A stretch of 64,000 bases of DNA, taken from positions 124,001 through 188,000 of the forward strand of contig JABLUY010000027.1 in NCBI GenBank assembly GCA_013306675.1, given 5' to 3'. Made by a program: the position numbers and the translations under genes. Position 1 is the stretch's first letter. Every line of letters begins with the position of its first letter. A model generated the notes under the pieces. It did no database searches, was not told the origin of the DNA, and saw only the letters and a list, made by a program, of their open reading frames with translations. Origin of the DNA: Thraustochytrium sp. TN22 (taxonomy: Eukaryota; Sar; Bigyra; Thraustochytrida; Thraustochytriidae). Shown piece by piece: positions 26,646-37,118 of this stretch.

Positions 26646-29600
26646 GCTGCGAGACGTTGAGCCCTCGCGCCTCGGCCGGCGACCAGCGAGCCCTGCGCGC
26701 CGCGCGGAGGCGTCTGCGCGGGCGGCGGTCGCGCGCGGCGCCACGCCAACCGCAGCCGCGCTCCTCGCTGTCAGTGCTCGGTCTGCGAGCGCAGCCCGGC
26801 AGCCGCTGGTGCCAGGGCGCCGTGTGCAAGGTCGCGAGGCGAGGCGTCCCGCAACAGTGCGGCGCTCACTGGCAGGAAGGACAGGCTCTACCAAGGGCAG
26901 CGTCCGACAGACTCGCAGAAGGTGGGTACCGGTCGCTTGTGCCAGGCCCTGCTGCTAGCCTACCATGGCTAGCATTGGCTACTAGAGCAGCAACGAGCTA
27001 GCGAACTAGTGCACCAAGGCAGGCAGGGCCGAGCAAAGCAAGCGAGCATGAGGCGAAAGCAAGGCAACACGCAAGGCGAAGCAAAGCTAGGCGAAGGAAG
27101 GCAAAGCAAGGCAAGAAAAGGCAACAGCCGAGTTGAGCGAGGTGTGCGCCCCTGGCAGCGCCGCAAGCCGCCGCAAGTGCAAGCCCTGGTACTGGTACTA
27201 GGCCTACTTAGGCCCTACTAGTACTAGGCGCGGCGCTGATGGTGTGTGAGCTGTGATGATGATGATGGTGACCATGACTGGCTGGTGTGCGAACTCAGAG
27301 GCTCGGCTCCCTTGGCTGGCCACTGCCAGTGCTACCAATGCGGTGCTTGCGGTGCTTGCGGTGCTTGCTCAGTTTCTTTCTTTCTTACTTTCTTTCGATC
27401 GTTGCGAGTTTGCTCTGGCGCCGCCGCCGCTCGCCACGCGTAGGCTAAGAGGCTTATTCAGATGCGGTGGGACATCGCCTTTCTGCGCGTCCCAAGGGTA
27501 ACCTCGACGCCACACAGGTCAGACTCCTGTGTCCGAGCATCCGTCGGCGTCCATGGCCACGGACACCTGCGCCTTGGGGGACGTCGTCATGCTGGCCACT
27601 GCCAGTGCTACCAATGCAGGGCACTGCAAGGCACTGCAAGGCAAGCAAGAGCATGCGAGCTTTTCTCTAACCTTTGAAGCATCGTCCAAAGTCGAAGTGT
27701 TGTGAACGAGGAGAGCAATCGTCGGAGACAAATTCATCGGAGACGAATTCATGCCTGCGGGACATCAAACCTCGCCGAGCGTGCTACTGGTGCTTGCCGT
27801 TGTTGTGCGCAAGTCGAGGTGTTGTGAGAAAAGAGAGAATCGTCGACGCGATGGCCAAGCTTTGAACTTGGCTGACGCTGGCGCCGAGCGTGCTGCCACT
27901 GCTGCTGCCGCCGCCCCGGCGTGCTTGCCATTACTGTGCGGACTGCCGCGGACATCACCGCCCAAGGACGCGGCGCGGTTGCAAAGAACGGCGGCTCACG
28001 ACGACTCGGACTCGGAGCACAGCGGACTCGGAGCACAGCTCCATTACCCTGCCGAGAGCCGCACGCTCTCTGTTCGCCGTGAGCTCATCGAGATGGCGCG
28101 CCGGCGACGCGGCGACGCGTACAGTTCCTCGACTGAAGCCTGTGCTCAGCAACCAGCTCTGTCCCGTACGCAGGGCCCAGCACGTGCCAAGGCGATCAAC
28201 ACGCCCGAGCAGCTTTCAAGTTCAACTTCGTCACGGTGTCCGAGTCCCTGCGCAGCTGCGACCTGAGCCGCTGAGCGGCGGCCTCGACCCTGCCGCGAGG
28301 CGGCCGCCGCCGCTCGGCCCGCACTGCCAGTGGCACCGGCACCGCCGCCGGATCGACGCCGCCGGAGCCGGGAGGAGGCGGAAGGGCGTGCGCCCCGGCT
28401 GCGTAGGGTGATGCCGCCCGCACCGGCGCAGCCGCTGTGCAAGAACGATGCTGCATGAGAAAAGCGGAAAGCGCCGCGCCTTGAGTGATGTAAGTTAGCT
28501 CGGCTTGGCTGCAGTGCAGGCACTGTCGCGCGGCCAGCTCGGGCCCGCCGCCTCCACCGTGCGTGCGTCTCGTGCGTCGCCACGGCGTTTGCGAGGCCAG
28601 GACCCAGGCTGCTGCGCTGGGCGAGCGGGCGAGCGAGCGAGCGAGCGAGCGCCCGCTGGCCCTGGCGCCCATCGCAGCGCAGGTGCTCGCGGCGCGGCGC
28701 TGGCCGCTGCGTACGACGACGAAAGTACGGACGGCTCCGCGCGCTTCCAGCGCGGAGCTGGCGCGGCTTCTGCGAACTCTCTCCTGCCAGCACGTGATGG
28801 TTGATCATGGTTGATGGTCTCCTCGCGGCGCGCCGTCTCGTCCTCCTCCTTCTCTTTCTCTTTGCTTCCGCGGAGGTTTTTGTCGCGCCGCGCTGGTCCG
28901 GGCCCTCGCCGGCGGGCTCCAGCTCGCGCCTCGGCTCGCCCTCGAGCCGCGCCTCGGCTCGCGAAGCGGCGAAGGGCGCCGCGCCTCTCGGCGGGGCCCG
29001 TGCCGCGCGGGCCGCCTGCCGTGAGCGAGGCCGAGGCCGCCGCCGACCGCAAGCCCGCCTGCCCCCGCCCATCCAGCCTGAGCTCCGTGCCGGCGCTGGC
29101 CTGCCTGCCAGTACCGCAACGGGGCCCGTGCCTGCGCGCGAGCTGCCATTCGCCGGCGGCGGCCCTGCGGTCGCGCGCGGCCGCGGCGCGCGGCGCGGGC
29201 GCTCGCGGCGCGGCGCTCGTCCTGCTCCTGGCCCTCGTCCTCCTCGTGCTCGTGCTCGTGCTCGTCCTCGGCGGCGGCGGCGGCGGCGCTGAGCGGCGCG
29301 GCGCGGCGGCGCGTGCAGTCGGCGGCGGCGCGTGCAGCGGCGTGCGGCAGCCCGCAGCCTGGCTGCCTCCGGGTCGCGGCGATTTGAGGCACCCGCGTCG
29401 CGCTGCATTGCATCGCATTGCATCGCATCGCACGCATCGCATCGCATCGCATCGCATCGCGCGAGACAGAACAGACTCGACCCAAGTCGTCGAGACCCGG
29501 TCGAGTCGAGTCTCGGGCCGAGTCGGCTCGGCTCGAAGCTGCACTCGCGCGTCCGGCGCACGCGCTGCGCTGCGCTGCGTTGCGCGGGGCGGCAGTGCGG

Positions 29601-29667
29601 CCGGCAGAGTCGAAATATCGTCTGAGCGCGCCGCGACGGGCGGGCGCGCGGAGGGGTGGCGGACAGG
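26646..29667. other. 3-kb divergent gap with local duplications
   Basis: This long spacer separates the channel and myosin genes. It contains: a purine-rich GCAAGGC/GCGAAGC stretch (27015-27125); a repeat GGCCACTGCCAGTGCTACCA at 27317 and again at 27594; a fragment of the channel gene (27540-27592); a 15-bp tandem duplication (27724-27753); repeated blocks near 27687 and 27810 sharing GTGTTGTGA; a (CGAG)n run (28618-28655); and a CATCG pentamer run (29402-29462). No complete gene is recognised. Much of 28.1-29.6 kb is extremely GC-rich, presumably myosin upstream sequence. Confidence 0.6.
27540..27592 (-). pseudogene. Duplicated 5' fragment of the channel gene
   Basis: The minus strand here repeats the first 16 or so codons of the channel gene at 26645: AAGGCGCAGGTGTCCGTGGC and ATGGACGCCGACGG are identical. 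It differs by a 3-base insertion after the start (MTTSPKAQVSVAMDADG versus MTTPKAQVSVAMDADG). Homology stops abruptly at GACGG and the frame ends a few codons later. It is a partial duplication, not a gene. An alternative is a paralogous first exon, but no matching downstream exon was found. Confidence 0.7.
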
Positions 29668-32600
29668 ATGGAGGCGCCGGCGAGCGCGCTGCAGGAGGGC
29701 ACGCGCGTGTGGCTGGCGGGCAACAGGGACACCTGGGTGCTGCACGAGATTACGACACGCGTGGGCGATGTGGTGAAGCTGCGGCCGGCCGAGGGCGGCG
29801 GCAAGACGCACACGGTGGAGCTGTCGCATGAGACGCGCAAGCGCATGTTCGTGGCGAACCCGCGCGTGGAGCCGGACATGACCAATCTGAAGCACTTTCA
29901 CCTGCCGGGCATCTTGCACAACCTCAAGGAGCGCGCGCAGGCGGACGAGCCGTACACGTTCATGAGCCAGGGCGTGCTGGTCGCCATGAACCCGCTGCGG
30001 GAGGTGGCGGACCCGGAGGGCATCTTGGGCGAGCCGTCGGCGGTGAACGTGCCGCACCCGTACGCGATCGCGGAGTCGGCGTACCAGCAGCTGGCGTTCA
30101 ACCTGCGGCGCACGGACGAGGACTCGGAGACGCCGGTGGACCAGTCCATCATCATCGGCGGCGAGAGCGGCGCGGGCAAGACGACGAGCGCCAAGATGGT
30201 GCTCAAGCACCTGGCCTCGCGCAGCACGGCCGCCAGCAAGCGGGATGCGGACCTCGACGAGCGGCTGCTGGAGAGCAACCCGATCCTCGAGGCCTTTGGC
30301 AACTCGGTGACCTCGCGCAACCACAACTCGTCGCGCTTCGGCAAGTTCATGAAGCTGCACTTTGCCGAGTCGCAGTCGTCGAGCAAGAAGAAGAAGAAGC
30401 GCCGCCAGGGCGGCGAGCTTAGCATCTTCGGCGCCAGCGTCGACACGTACCTGCTGGAGCGCTCGCGCGTCACGCACCACGTGCACGGCGAGCGCTCGTA
30501 CCACGTCTTCTACCAGCTTGTGCACGGCGCCGACGCCGGGATGCGGTCCCGCCTCTCTCTTGGCGACGACCCGTCGAGCTTCGAGTACCTGGTCTCGCAG
30601 GAGCCCTCGCTGGGCCACGGCGGTGGCGGCGGCGGCGGCGGCGGCAAGCGCGCGCTCGCCAAGCTCACGGGCGGCAAGGCCGGCAAGAAGCAGCAGCCGC
30701 ATGCGGCGCGCAACGCGCACATGCCGACGCCGGACTCGGACGCGGCGCACTTCGCAGAGCTGGTGCGCGCGCTGGAGCTCATCATGGGCGCGGCCGGCGG
30801 CAGCGAGGAGGAGGAGGACCCGGACCAGGAGGACGACGGCGGCGGCGTGGAGGGCATCTTCGGCGTGGTGGCGGCCGTCCTGCACCTGGGCAACGTCCGG
30901 TTTGTGGATGAGGACAGCGCGGGCGGCAACGCGGCGGCCGTGGCGGACGCGGAGCCGCTGGAGCGCGCCGCGTCCCTCCTCGGCGTGCCGGCGGACGACC
31001 TGCTGCGCACCTTCACGGACGTCTCGGTGCAGACGGTGGGCGAGCGCATTGTCAAGCAGCGCGACGCGCGCGGCGCCAAGTTCGCGACGGACGCCGTGGC
31101 CAAGACCATCTACGTGGGCCTCTTCCAGCACCTGGTGCAGCGCATCACCATGTCCCTGAGCGCGCGCGGCGACATGACGGACCTCCCGTTCATTGGTGTG
31201 CTGGACATCTTCGGGTTCGAGAGCTTCGAGGTGAACGACTTCGAGCAGCTGCTCATCAACTACACGAACGAGGCGCTGCAGAGCTGCTTCAACGCGCAGA
31301 TCTTCCAGGCCGAGGCGGCACTCTTCGAGCGCGAGGGCCTCCTCGTGGCGGAGGGCGAGCGCGAGCCGCCGGCCGACAACCACGAGTGCATGGCGCTGCT
31401 GGAGGGCGGCGAGGGCTGCGTGGGCATTCTGCCGTGCATCGACGCCGAGGCGCGCGCGCCGGGCGCCGACGATGAGCGGTTGAACGCCACCTTCCACCGC
31501 GAGTTCCGCGCGCACCCGCGGTTCGCCAAGGTGCACCCCAAAGACGCGCGCAGCTGCTTTACGGTGCGGCACTACGCGGGCGAAATCAAGTACACGGTGG
31601 GTTCCTTTTTGAGCAAGAACTCGGACGACGTGCCTGCGGAAGTGGGCGAGGTGCTGGGCGCGAGCGCCAGCACCCTGGTCCGCGCTGTCTTTGCGGCGTC
31701 GCTCGAAGACGGCCGGCAGCGCAAGAAGAAGAAGAAGGCCGGCGGCGGCAGCAAGAAGAAGAAGAACGCGACGCGGTCCGTGACGGGCAAGTTTCAACGG
31801 CAGATGAAGTCGCTCATCCAGGAGCTCAACTCGACGCGGTGCTCCTTTGTGCGGTGCGTCAAGCCCAATGCCAGCATGCAGCGCGACGAGGTGGGCGGTG
31901 GCCGCGGCGCGGCGCGCGGCGCCATGGACTGGCTCGACAACACCTACATCATCCCACAGCTGCTCAACCTGAGTGTGCCGCAGACGGCCGAGGTGCTCAA
32001 GGGCGGCCTGCCGACGCGCGTGGACTTTGCCGTCTTTCACGAGACGTACGCGCAGATGCTACCGCGCGATGCCCTGGACATGTGGGAGGACATGGCGGCC
32101 GGCGACCCGCGGCGGTTCGTGGAGGGCCTCTTTTACGCCTACGGCATCGACCGCGACTCCTTCAAGATCGGCCGCACCAAGGTCTTCTTCAAGGCCGGCA
32201 TGCTGGACCGCGTGCACGCCGTGCTGCAGGGCGCCGTCTCGGGCCGCGGCCTGGACGACGAGGTCATCGAGCGCTTCAAAGAGAGCTTCTCCCGCGCGCG
32301 CTGGCGGCGCATCCGCGTCAAGCTGCGCATGCTGGGCCTCCTGCAGCTCGCGCTGCTGGACGCGCGCGACAAGCGCGTGCGCGCGGCGCGCCAGCGCGAG
32401 GAGGCCGAGAAGCAGCGTCGCGAGATGGAGCTCAAGCTGGAGCTGCGCCGCGAGCGGGAGGCCCGCATCGCCGAGCTGCTCAAGGCCACCACGGACGACA
32501 TCGCGGAGCTCAAGCGCGTGCTGGCGGCCCTCGAGCACGAGCTGCGAGGCGCCGAGACGCCCGAGGAGCGCGAGCAGCTCGAGGAGAAGATCGACCGCGT

Positions 32601-34245
32601 GCGCGCGCAGATCGCCGACGCCGACCTCAAGGCCAGACGCATGTCGCTCTCCGTGAGCCGCTCGCGCCGTGCCGACTCGCTCGCGCGCCGCAGCGCGCGC
32701 TTCTCGGTGGCGCGCGGCGCCGCGGGCCGCCGCGGTGGCGGCGGCGGTGGCGGCAGCCGCGCCGCCCGCCTGTCCGCCCGCCTTTCCATGGACTCGCGCC
32801 GCGGCTCGCTCGCGAGCCGCGCCTCGGTGCGCCGCGGCTTCCGCAAGTCTGTGGCGCGTGACTTCCAGCCGCCCCCGGAGGACGAGAGCGACCCGCCCAT
32901 GGTGGTGCCCGACGGCGTGGACATTTGCCTCACGCCGCCCCGAAAGGCTTCCGCCGTCTCCCGCCTGCTTTGTATGGCCTCGCGCACCCGCAACCCGAGC
33001 TCCGACCCGACCGCCCAGACCGACGACAACCACTGGGACCCGTGCCGCCTGACCATGATCGGCTACCAGGTGCGCATCTTCCCGCCGCCCGGCCCGGAGG
33101 AGGCGCGCGTCTTGGAGCACTGGCGCGGCGAGGGCGTACCTAGCAGGACCTACCAAATCACCGACAAGTCCACCATCAAGGCCGACGAGACGGCCATGGA
33201 CGGCAACGCCTATATCATCGGCAAGAAGTACATGGGCTTCGACTACTTTGGCGTACCGCGCGAGATGGTGCGCGAGGTCTTCCGCGTCCGCTTCGCCGAC
33301 GATGGCTACCTGCGCGAGTTTGAAAGCCGCTTCCAGGCCGCCATGGAGGCCTACGTCAAGGAGCGCGCCAGCGCGCAAGTCTTCCAGCACGGCCTCATCT
33401 TGCGGCACGACGGCAAGCCCGACATGGAGAAGACCCAGACCGTTCGTGAGCTCGCCCAGCTCGCACGCGCCGGCGTCATCACCCAGGAGGAGTACGAGAT
33501 GGGCCTCTTTCTGCAAATGTCCACGCAGGACGAGCACCTGCACCGCTTCGTCGCCGTGTGCGGCGAGGACGCCTACCAGGACTACAAGATCCAGTGTCCC
33601 AAGTGCGGCGAGTTCCTCTTCAACCTGCCTGAGGACCCTCTCGAAGAGTGCCCCGAGTGCGGCTACGACGAGCTCGACACGCCGCGGGACCTCGAGATGG
33701 AGGCCGCCGAGGCGCGCGAGCGCGAGGCCCAGGCCCGCAATGCGCGCTTCAACGAGGACACTATTCACGAGCAGGAGGACTACCCCTTTTCCATCATCGG
33801 TAAGGCCGGCGAGCAAATCATCGTCGAGCACCCCACCACGTCCACGCACATGGACCCCAAGACCTACGAGCGCCGCACGATCTTCAACGTGCAGTGGGTG
33901 CGCCGCTTCAAGGGCGAGAACGACTGGGAGCGCTTTGTCATGTCGCACACCTGGGCCGAGTACCGCGACTTCTTTAACGCCGCCCTGCCCAACCTCCCCT
34001 CCGCGGATATCACCCGCCACCTCGAGTTCCCCACCCTCGAGCCCGAGGATGAATCCAGCGAGGACCTCTGCGAGGACCTCTCCATGTTCCTCATCACCTT
34101 CTTTCAAACCCTCAACGAGAGCCCGGATCTCCTGGCCATCCCCGAGATCAAGGGCTTCATGGGCTATCGCAAGCACGAGGCCACCGTCCAGAGCGTGCGT
34201 CAGGCCCTGGCCGCCGCTGCCGCCGAGGACGAGTTCGTCGACTAA
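29668..34245 (+). CDS. Unconventional myosin with zinc-ribbon and PX-like tail
   Basis: This 1,525-residue protein has an SH3-like N-terminus (10-60) and a full motor domain. P-loop GGESGAGKTTSAK (164-176), switch I NHNSSRFGKF (218-227), switch II DIFGFESFEVNDFEQ (513-527) and actin-site FVRCVKPN (727-734) are intact. Loop 2 is unusually basic (KKKKKAGGGSKKKKN, 686-700), and a Gly/Lys-rich insert lies near 317-342. The converter ends near GRTKVFFKAG. The lever has at best one degenerate IQ site, followed by a charged helix (about 900-1000) and a basic Ser/Arg/Gly linker. The tail has a conserved-looking block with YIIGKKYMGFDYFGVPREMV, a four-cysteine ribbon (CPKCGEFLF...CPECGYDEL, about 1310-1332), and a PX-like region with FNVQWVRRFKGENDWERFV (about 1405-1510). 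PX-tailed myosins are known from stramenopiles; lipid binding is inferred. The start is the ATG at 29668. Confidence 0.92.
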   Translation: MEAPASALQEGTRVWLAGNRDTWVLHEITTRVGDVVKLRPAEGGGKTHTVELSHETRKRMFVANPRVEPDMTNLKHFHLPGILHNLKERAQADEPYTFMSQGVLVAMNPLREVADPEGILGEPSAVNVPHPYAIAESAYQQLAFNLRRTDEDSETPVDQSIIIGGESGAGKTTSAKMVLKHLASRSTAASKRDADLDERLLESNPILEAFGNSVTSRNHNSSRFGKFMKLHFAESQSSSKKKKKRRQGGELSIFGASVDTYLLERSRVTHHVHGERSYHVFYQLVHGADAGMRSRLSLGDDPSSFEYLVSQEPSLGHGGGGGGGGGKRALAKLTGGKAGKKQQPHAARNAHMPTPDSDAAHFAELVRALELIMGAAGGSEEEEDPDQEDDGGGVEGIFGVVAAVLHLGNVRFVDEDSAGGNAAAVADAEPLERAASLLGVPADDLLRTFTDVSVQTVGERIVKQRDARGAKFATDAVAKTIYVGLFQHLVQRITMSLSARGDMTDLPFIGVLDIFGFESFEVNDFEQLLINYTNEALQSCFNAQIFQAEAALFEREGLLVAEGEREPPADNHECMALLEGGEGCVGILPCIDAEARAPGADDERLNATFHREFRAHPRFAKVHPKDARSCFTVRHYAGEIKYTVGSFLSKNSDDVPAEVGEVLGASASTLVRAVFAASLEDGRQRKKKKKAGGGSKKKKNATRSVTGKFQRQMKSLIQELNSTRCSFVRCVKPNASMQRDEVGGGRGAARGAMDWLDNTYIIPQLLNLSVPQTAEVLKGGLPTRVDFAVFHETYAQMLPRDALDMWEDMAAGDPRRFVEGLFYAYGIDRDSFKIGRTKVFFKAGMLDRVHAVLQGAVSGRGLDDEVIERFKESFSRARWRRIRVKLRMLGLLQLALLDARDKRVRAARQREEAEKQRREMELKLELRREREARIAELLKATTDDIAELKRVLAALEHELRGAETPEEREQLEEKIDRVRAQIADADLKARRMSLSVSRSRRADSLARRSARFSVARGAAGRRGGGGGGGSRAARLSARLSMDSRRGSLASRASVRRGFRKSVARDFQPPPEDESDPPMVVPDGVDICLTPPRKASAVSRLLCMASRTRNPSSDPTAQTDDNHWDPCRLTMIGYQVRIFPPPGPEEARVLEHWRGEGVPSRTYQITDKSTIKADETAMDGNAYIIGKKYMGFDYFGVPREMVREVFRVRFADDGYLREFESRFQAAMEAYVKERASAQVFQHGLILRHDGKPDMEKTQTVRELAQLARAGVITQEEYEMGLFLQMSTQDEHLHRFVAVCGEDAYQDYKIQCPKCGEFLFNLPEDPLEECPECGYDELDTPRDLEMEAAEAREREAQARNARFNEDTIHEQEDYPFSIIGKAGEQIIVEHPTTSTHMDPKTYERRTIFNVQWVRRFKGENDWERFVMSHTWAEYRDFFNAALPNLPSADITRHLEFPTLEPEDESSEDLCEDLSMFLITFFQTLNESPDLLAIPEIKGFMGYRKHEATVQSVRQALAAAAAEDEFVD

Positions 34246-35476
34246 TCGCTGGCGTCGACCAATCGCTGGCGCAAGCAACAGGGCTATGAAGCGAGCGAGC
34301 GAGCAAGCCTTACACGCAAGCAAGCAAGTCACGTCGTCGCCACGGTCGCCGCCGCTGCGGCCTGCACGATCAGCAACTTGCAATCACTCCGAGTCGCTTC
34401 CGCCCACTGGCAGTGACCGTGACCAGTACCACCTTTCCACAGTTTCCAGTAGCAATGTTTCAACGTAGAAGCCATGTTTCCAGTCTCCGAGACGCTAGCC
34501 GCCTGTCTGGCGTCACTGGCCCCTCCCGTCCTTTCGGGTTTGACGCCGCACGCGACGCGACGCGACGTTGCGTAGCCCGGCCCGCCGGACCGGTCCGGCC
34601 GCCTCCCGCGGCCAGTGACAGGCTGTGGCTCACACTGCACCACGTGACAAAGTTGACGGTAACTACCCTACGACGGTGGTACTAACTTAGTAGTAGTAGT
34701 ACGACCGCACCCTATTCGCACTTCGCTTTCGGCCACTGGAGCAGCAAATCTCGTGCCTTTTGCAGGTCCACTGCCTGCCTGCCTGCCTGCACCAGCGACT
34801 CACTTCACTCGAAGAGTTGGCCCTCCGCCGGATCATTGTCGCCTGCAGTGCCAGCGCCATGGCCGCAGTAGGCAGCCGCGCCCCGCCTCTCCTGCCTGTG
34901 CACGGACCTGCAGCTAGGCGCGGCGCCGGCCGCCCTCTCCGCCAGGGCGCCAGGGTCCAGCACGAGGGCTGATCATCCGCTGATGAGGCTCCTCCTCCCG
35001 CGCTCCTCCCGCTCTTGGACGGCGCGCCCGCGCACACGCGCCGCCTGCCCCCGCGCGGCGCGTGCCGGGCACCTTGCGGCGCCGCGGCGCGTGTGGCACG
35101 GGGGGTGCAGCGCGCGTCTGGCACGGCGCGCGCTGCGCTCGCCGGCGGCGGCCCGGCGCCCGCCGCAGAGGTCGCGCAGTCCCGCTCGCCGCGCCGCGCC
35201 GCGCCGCCTGCCGGTGCCGGTGCCGGTGCCGGTGCTGGTGCTGGTGCTGCCGCCGCTCGTCTGCCCGCCCGTCTGCCTGCGCGCCGCGCTCTGCGTCGGG
35301 CTGTGCTGTGGCCGGGGAAGGGATCGATCGGCCGGCTGGCCGTCGCGTAGCGCTGCGCGGCCGCGAACGCGGACGAGCGTGCTCGTCCGGAGCGGGGGCC
35401 GGCGCAGCGCGGCGCAGCGCAGCAGCGCAGCGCAGCGCAGCGCAGCGCAGGGCAGGGCAGGCTTGGGGCCGCGGCG
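34246..35476. other. 1.2-kb gap between myosin and bHLH genes
   Basis: The first 500 bases are moderately GC-rich and featureless. A CCTG run lies at 34768-34787, a GGTGCC hexamer run at 35210-35248, and a GCAGC pentamer run at 35405-35457 directly before the bHLH start. No gene is supported on either strand. Confidence 0.6.
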
Positions 35477-36862
35477 ATGGCGGGGTACTTCAATGTGGAC
35501 GACTTCGACGCGGCGCCGGCCAGCGAGGACGCCACCATGATGGGCGACCTGTTCCCGGCCTTCGACGTGGCCATGTCGGACGCGCAGGCGCCGGCGCACG
35601 TGCATCACGGCCACGCACAGCAGGGCTACGCGCCGGCGCCTGGACAAGGTGCCACTGGCAACCCGGCGTACTATGCACCGCCGTCCATGGACATGCTAGG
35701 CGCCCATGGGGGTGGCGCTGTCACCGCCGCCGCGCGCGAGGCGCAGGCGCAGGCCCTTTACCAGGACGACTACGCCCCGATGCAGCAAATGCACGCGGGG
35801 CAGCCGCCGCCGTCGTCGTCGTCCCAGCTGCCACGCCACTTGCCGCCGCCGCCGCCGCCGCCACACGCACAGCCTGCGCCGGGGCACACCAACTACGCCT
35901 TCTACGGCACGCAGCAGCTGCCGACGGCGGCGCCGTTTGCGCCGCCCCGCCCGCACGCAACCCCGAAGCCGTCGCAAACCGTCAAGGCCGAGGGCGCGCC
36001 TTCGCCGGCTGCCGTCAAGGCCGAGGTCGCGGCGCCCATGCCGGCGCCTGCCCCAGCATCTGCGCCTGCGCATGAGCCCACGCCCACGCCCACGCCTGCC
36101 GTCGCGACCGCCTCGGGCGAGGCCGGAGAGGCGCCCAAGAAGCCCCGCGTGCGGCGGCCCAAGCTCACGCCCGAGGAGCGCGAGCAGCGCAGGAAGCAAC
36201 GGCTCACCATGCGGCGCCAGCGCAAGTCTGTGCGCGAGAAGGCGCGGCGCAGCAAGGAAAACGACTACTACGAAGAGCTCGCCAACCTGTGCGGGCTCGA
36301 CAAGGACAGTCGCGACAAAGCCACCATCCTGGAGGCCGTCATCAAGGCCTTCGAGGAGGATGGCAACGCCGTGCCGCCCGAGGTCACAAACGCCCTCAGT
36401 GCCGTCAACGCTGCCAACGTCAAGACGGAGCACCAGACCAAGGCCGCCGCCGCTGACACTTCGCTCTCAGCGGCGGCGCTGCTGCCTCGGCCCACGGAGG
36501 AGCGCAAGCGCCCTGACAGCCCCGGCATGGACTGGGACGCTGTCAACTTCGACACCTTCAAGGTCGAGTCGGCCGTTTTCGAGTCCACCGACTTCCACTT
36601 GCCCTTGGACGAGTCCGCGCCACCGCAGACCTTTGCGCCCCTCCCCCACCCATACGTTGGGCAGCAGGCGCACCCACAGAATCATCAGGTCCCTCGGGGC
36701 CATAGCCAGCAGCAGCGACAGCAGCAACACCATAGCCACCAACACCAACACCACCAGCTCCAAGAGCATTCTCACAGCCAGCACCACCACCAGCCGCCCC
36801 TTATGGCGGCGCCGCCCATGCCTGCGGACTTTGCCGACCTGCCCGCGCCGGTGTCTTCCTAG
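35477..36862 (+). CDS. Basic helix-loop-helix-like transcription factor
   Basis: This 461-residue protein is mostly low-complexity: Ala/Pro/His-rich N-terminal 200 residues, and a His/Gln-rich C-terminus (GHSQQQRQQQHHSHQHQHHQ). In the middle (about 225-300) is a basic segment LTPEEREQRRKQRLTMRRQR, then KSVREKARRSKENDYYEELA and NLCGLDKDSRDKATILEAVI. This fits a basic helix-loop-helix: the E-x-x-R-R pattern (EKARR) that contacts half an E-box is present, the usual preceding His is not, and helix 1, an eight-residue loop with Lys/Asp and helix 2 follow. Nuclear DNA binding as a dimer is inferred. The start at 35477 (MAGYFNVDDFDAAP) has an acidic N-terminus suited to activation. No intron is needed. 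Confidence 0.7.
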   Translation: MAGYFNVDDFDAAPASEDATMMGDLFPAFDVAMSDAQAPAHVHHGHAQQGYAPAPGQGATGNPAYYAPPSMDMLGAHGGGAVTAAAREAQAQALYQDDYAPMQQMHAGQPPPSSSSQLPRHLPPPPPPPHAQPAPGHTNYAFYGTQQLPTAAPFAPPRPHATPKPSQTVKAEGAPSPAAVKAEVAAPMPAPAPASAPAHEPTPTPTPAVATASGEAGEAPKKPRVRRPKLTPEEREQRRKQRLTMRRQRKSVREKARRSKENDYYEELANLCGLDKDSRDKATILEAVIKAFEEDGNAVPPEVTNALSAVNAANVKTEHQTKAAAADTSLSAAALLPRPTEERKRPDSPGMDWDAVNFDTFKVESAVFESTDFHLPLDESAPPQTFAPLPHPYVGQQAHPQNHQVPRGHSQQQRQQQHHSHQHQHHQLQEHSHSQHHHQPPLMAAPPMPADFADLPAPVSS

Positions 36863-37048
36863 AGGAGTGCGCGCCGACCAGACCCTGACTGCTGATCGTC
36901 CTCCTGACTGTGAATGTGTGTACAAGAAACAAAATCAACCAGGACTTTTTTTGTTATCATTTGGAAGTTCATCTCTTTGGCGCAGGCCAATGACGCGCGT
37001 TCGTTGACGACGTATGTATGTTTGTATGTATGTACACGGGGCACACCA

Positions 37049-37107
37049 GCTCATGCGCTCGCTCATGCGCTCGCCCATGCGCTCGCTCATGCGCTCGCTC
37101 GGTCGCT
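37049..37107. repeat. 12-bp minisatellite downstream of bHLH gene
   Basis: Four to five copies of GCTCATGCGCTC lie within the 256-base convergent gap (36863-37118) between the bHLH gene and the next gene. A TATG-rich run (37011-37032) precedes it. Confidence 0.85.
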
Positions 37108-37118
37108 CGCTCGCGTCT

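Noticed and set aside
28495-32040. 1,181-codon open frame antisense to the myosin gene
   Set aside because: It reads as Arg/Leu/Val/His-rich sequence with no domain and mirrors the myosin gene. Long antisense frames are expected where codons end in G or C, because stop codons become rare on the opposite strand.
32059-34383. 774-codon minus-strand frame antisense to the myosin tail
   Set aside because: It is the reverse of coding sequence with a conserved zinc ribbon and PX-like region on the plus strand; no motif of its own.
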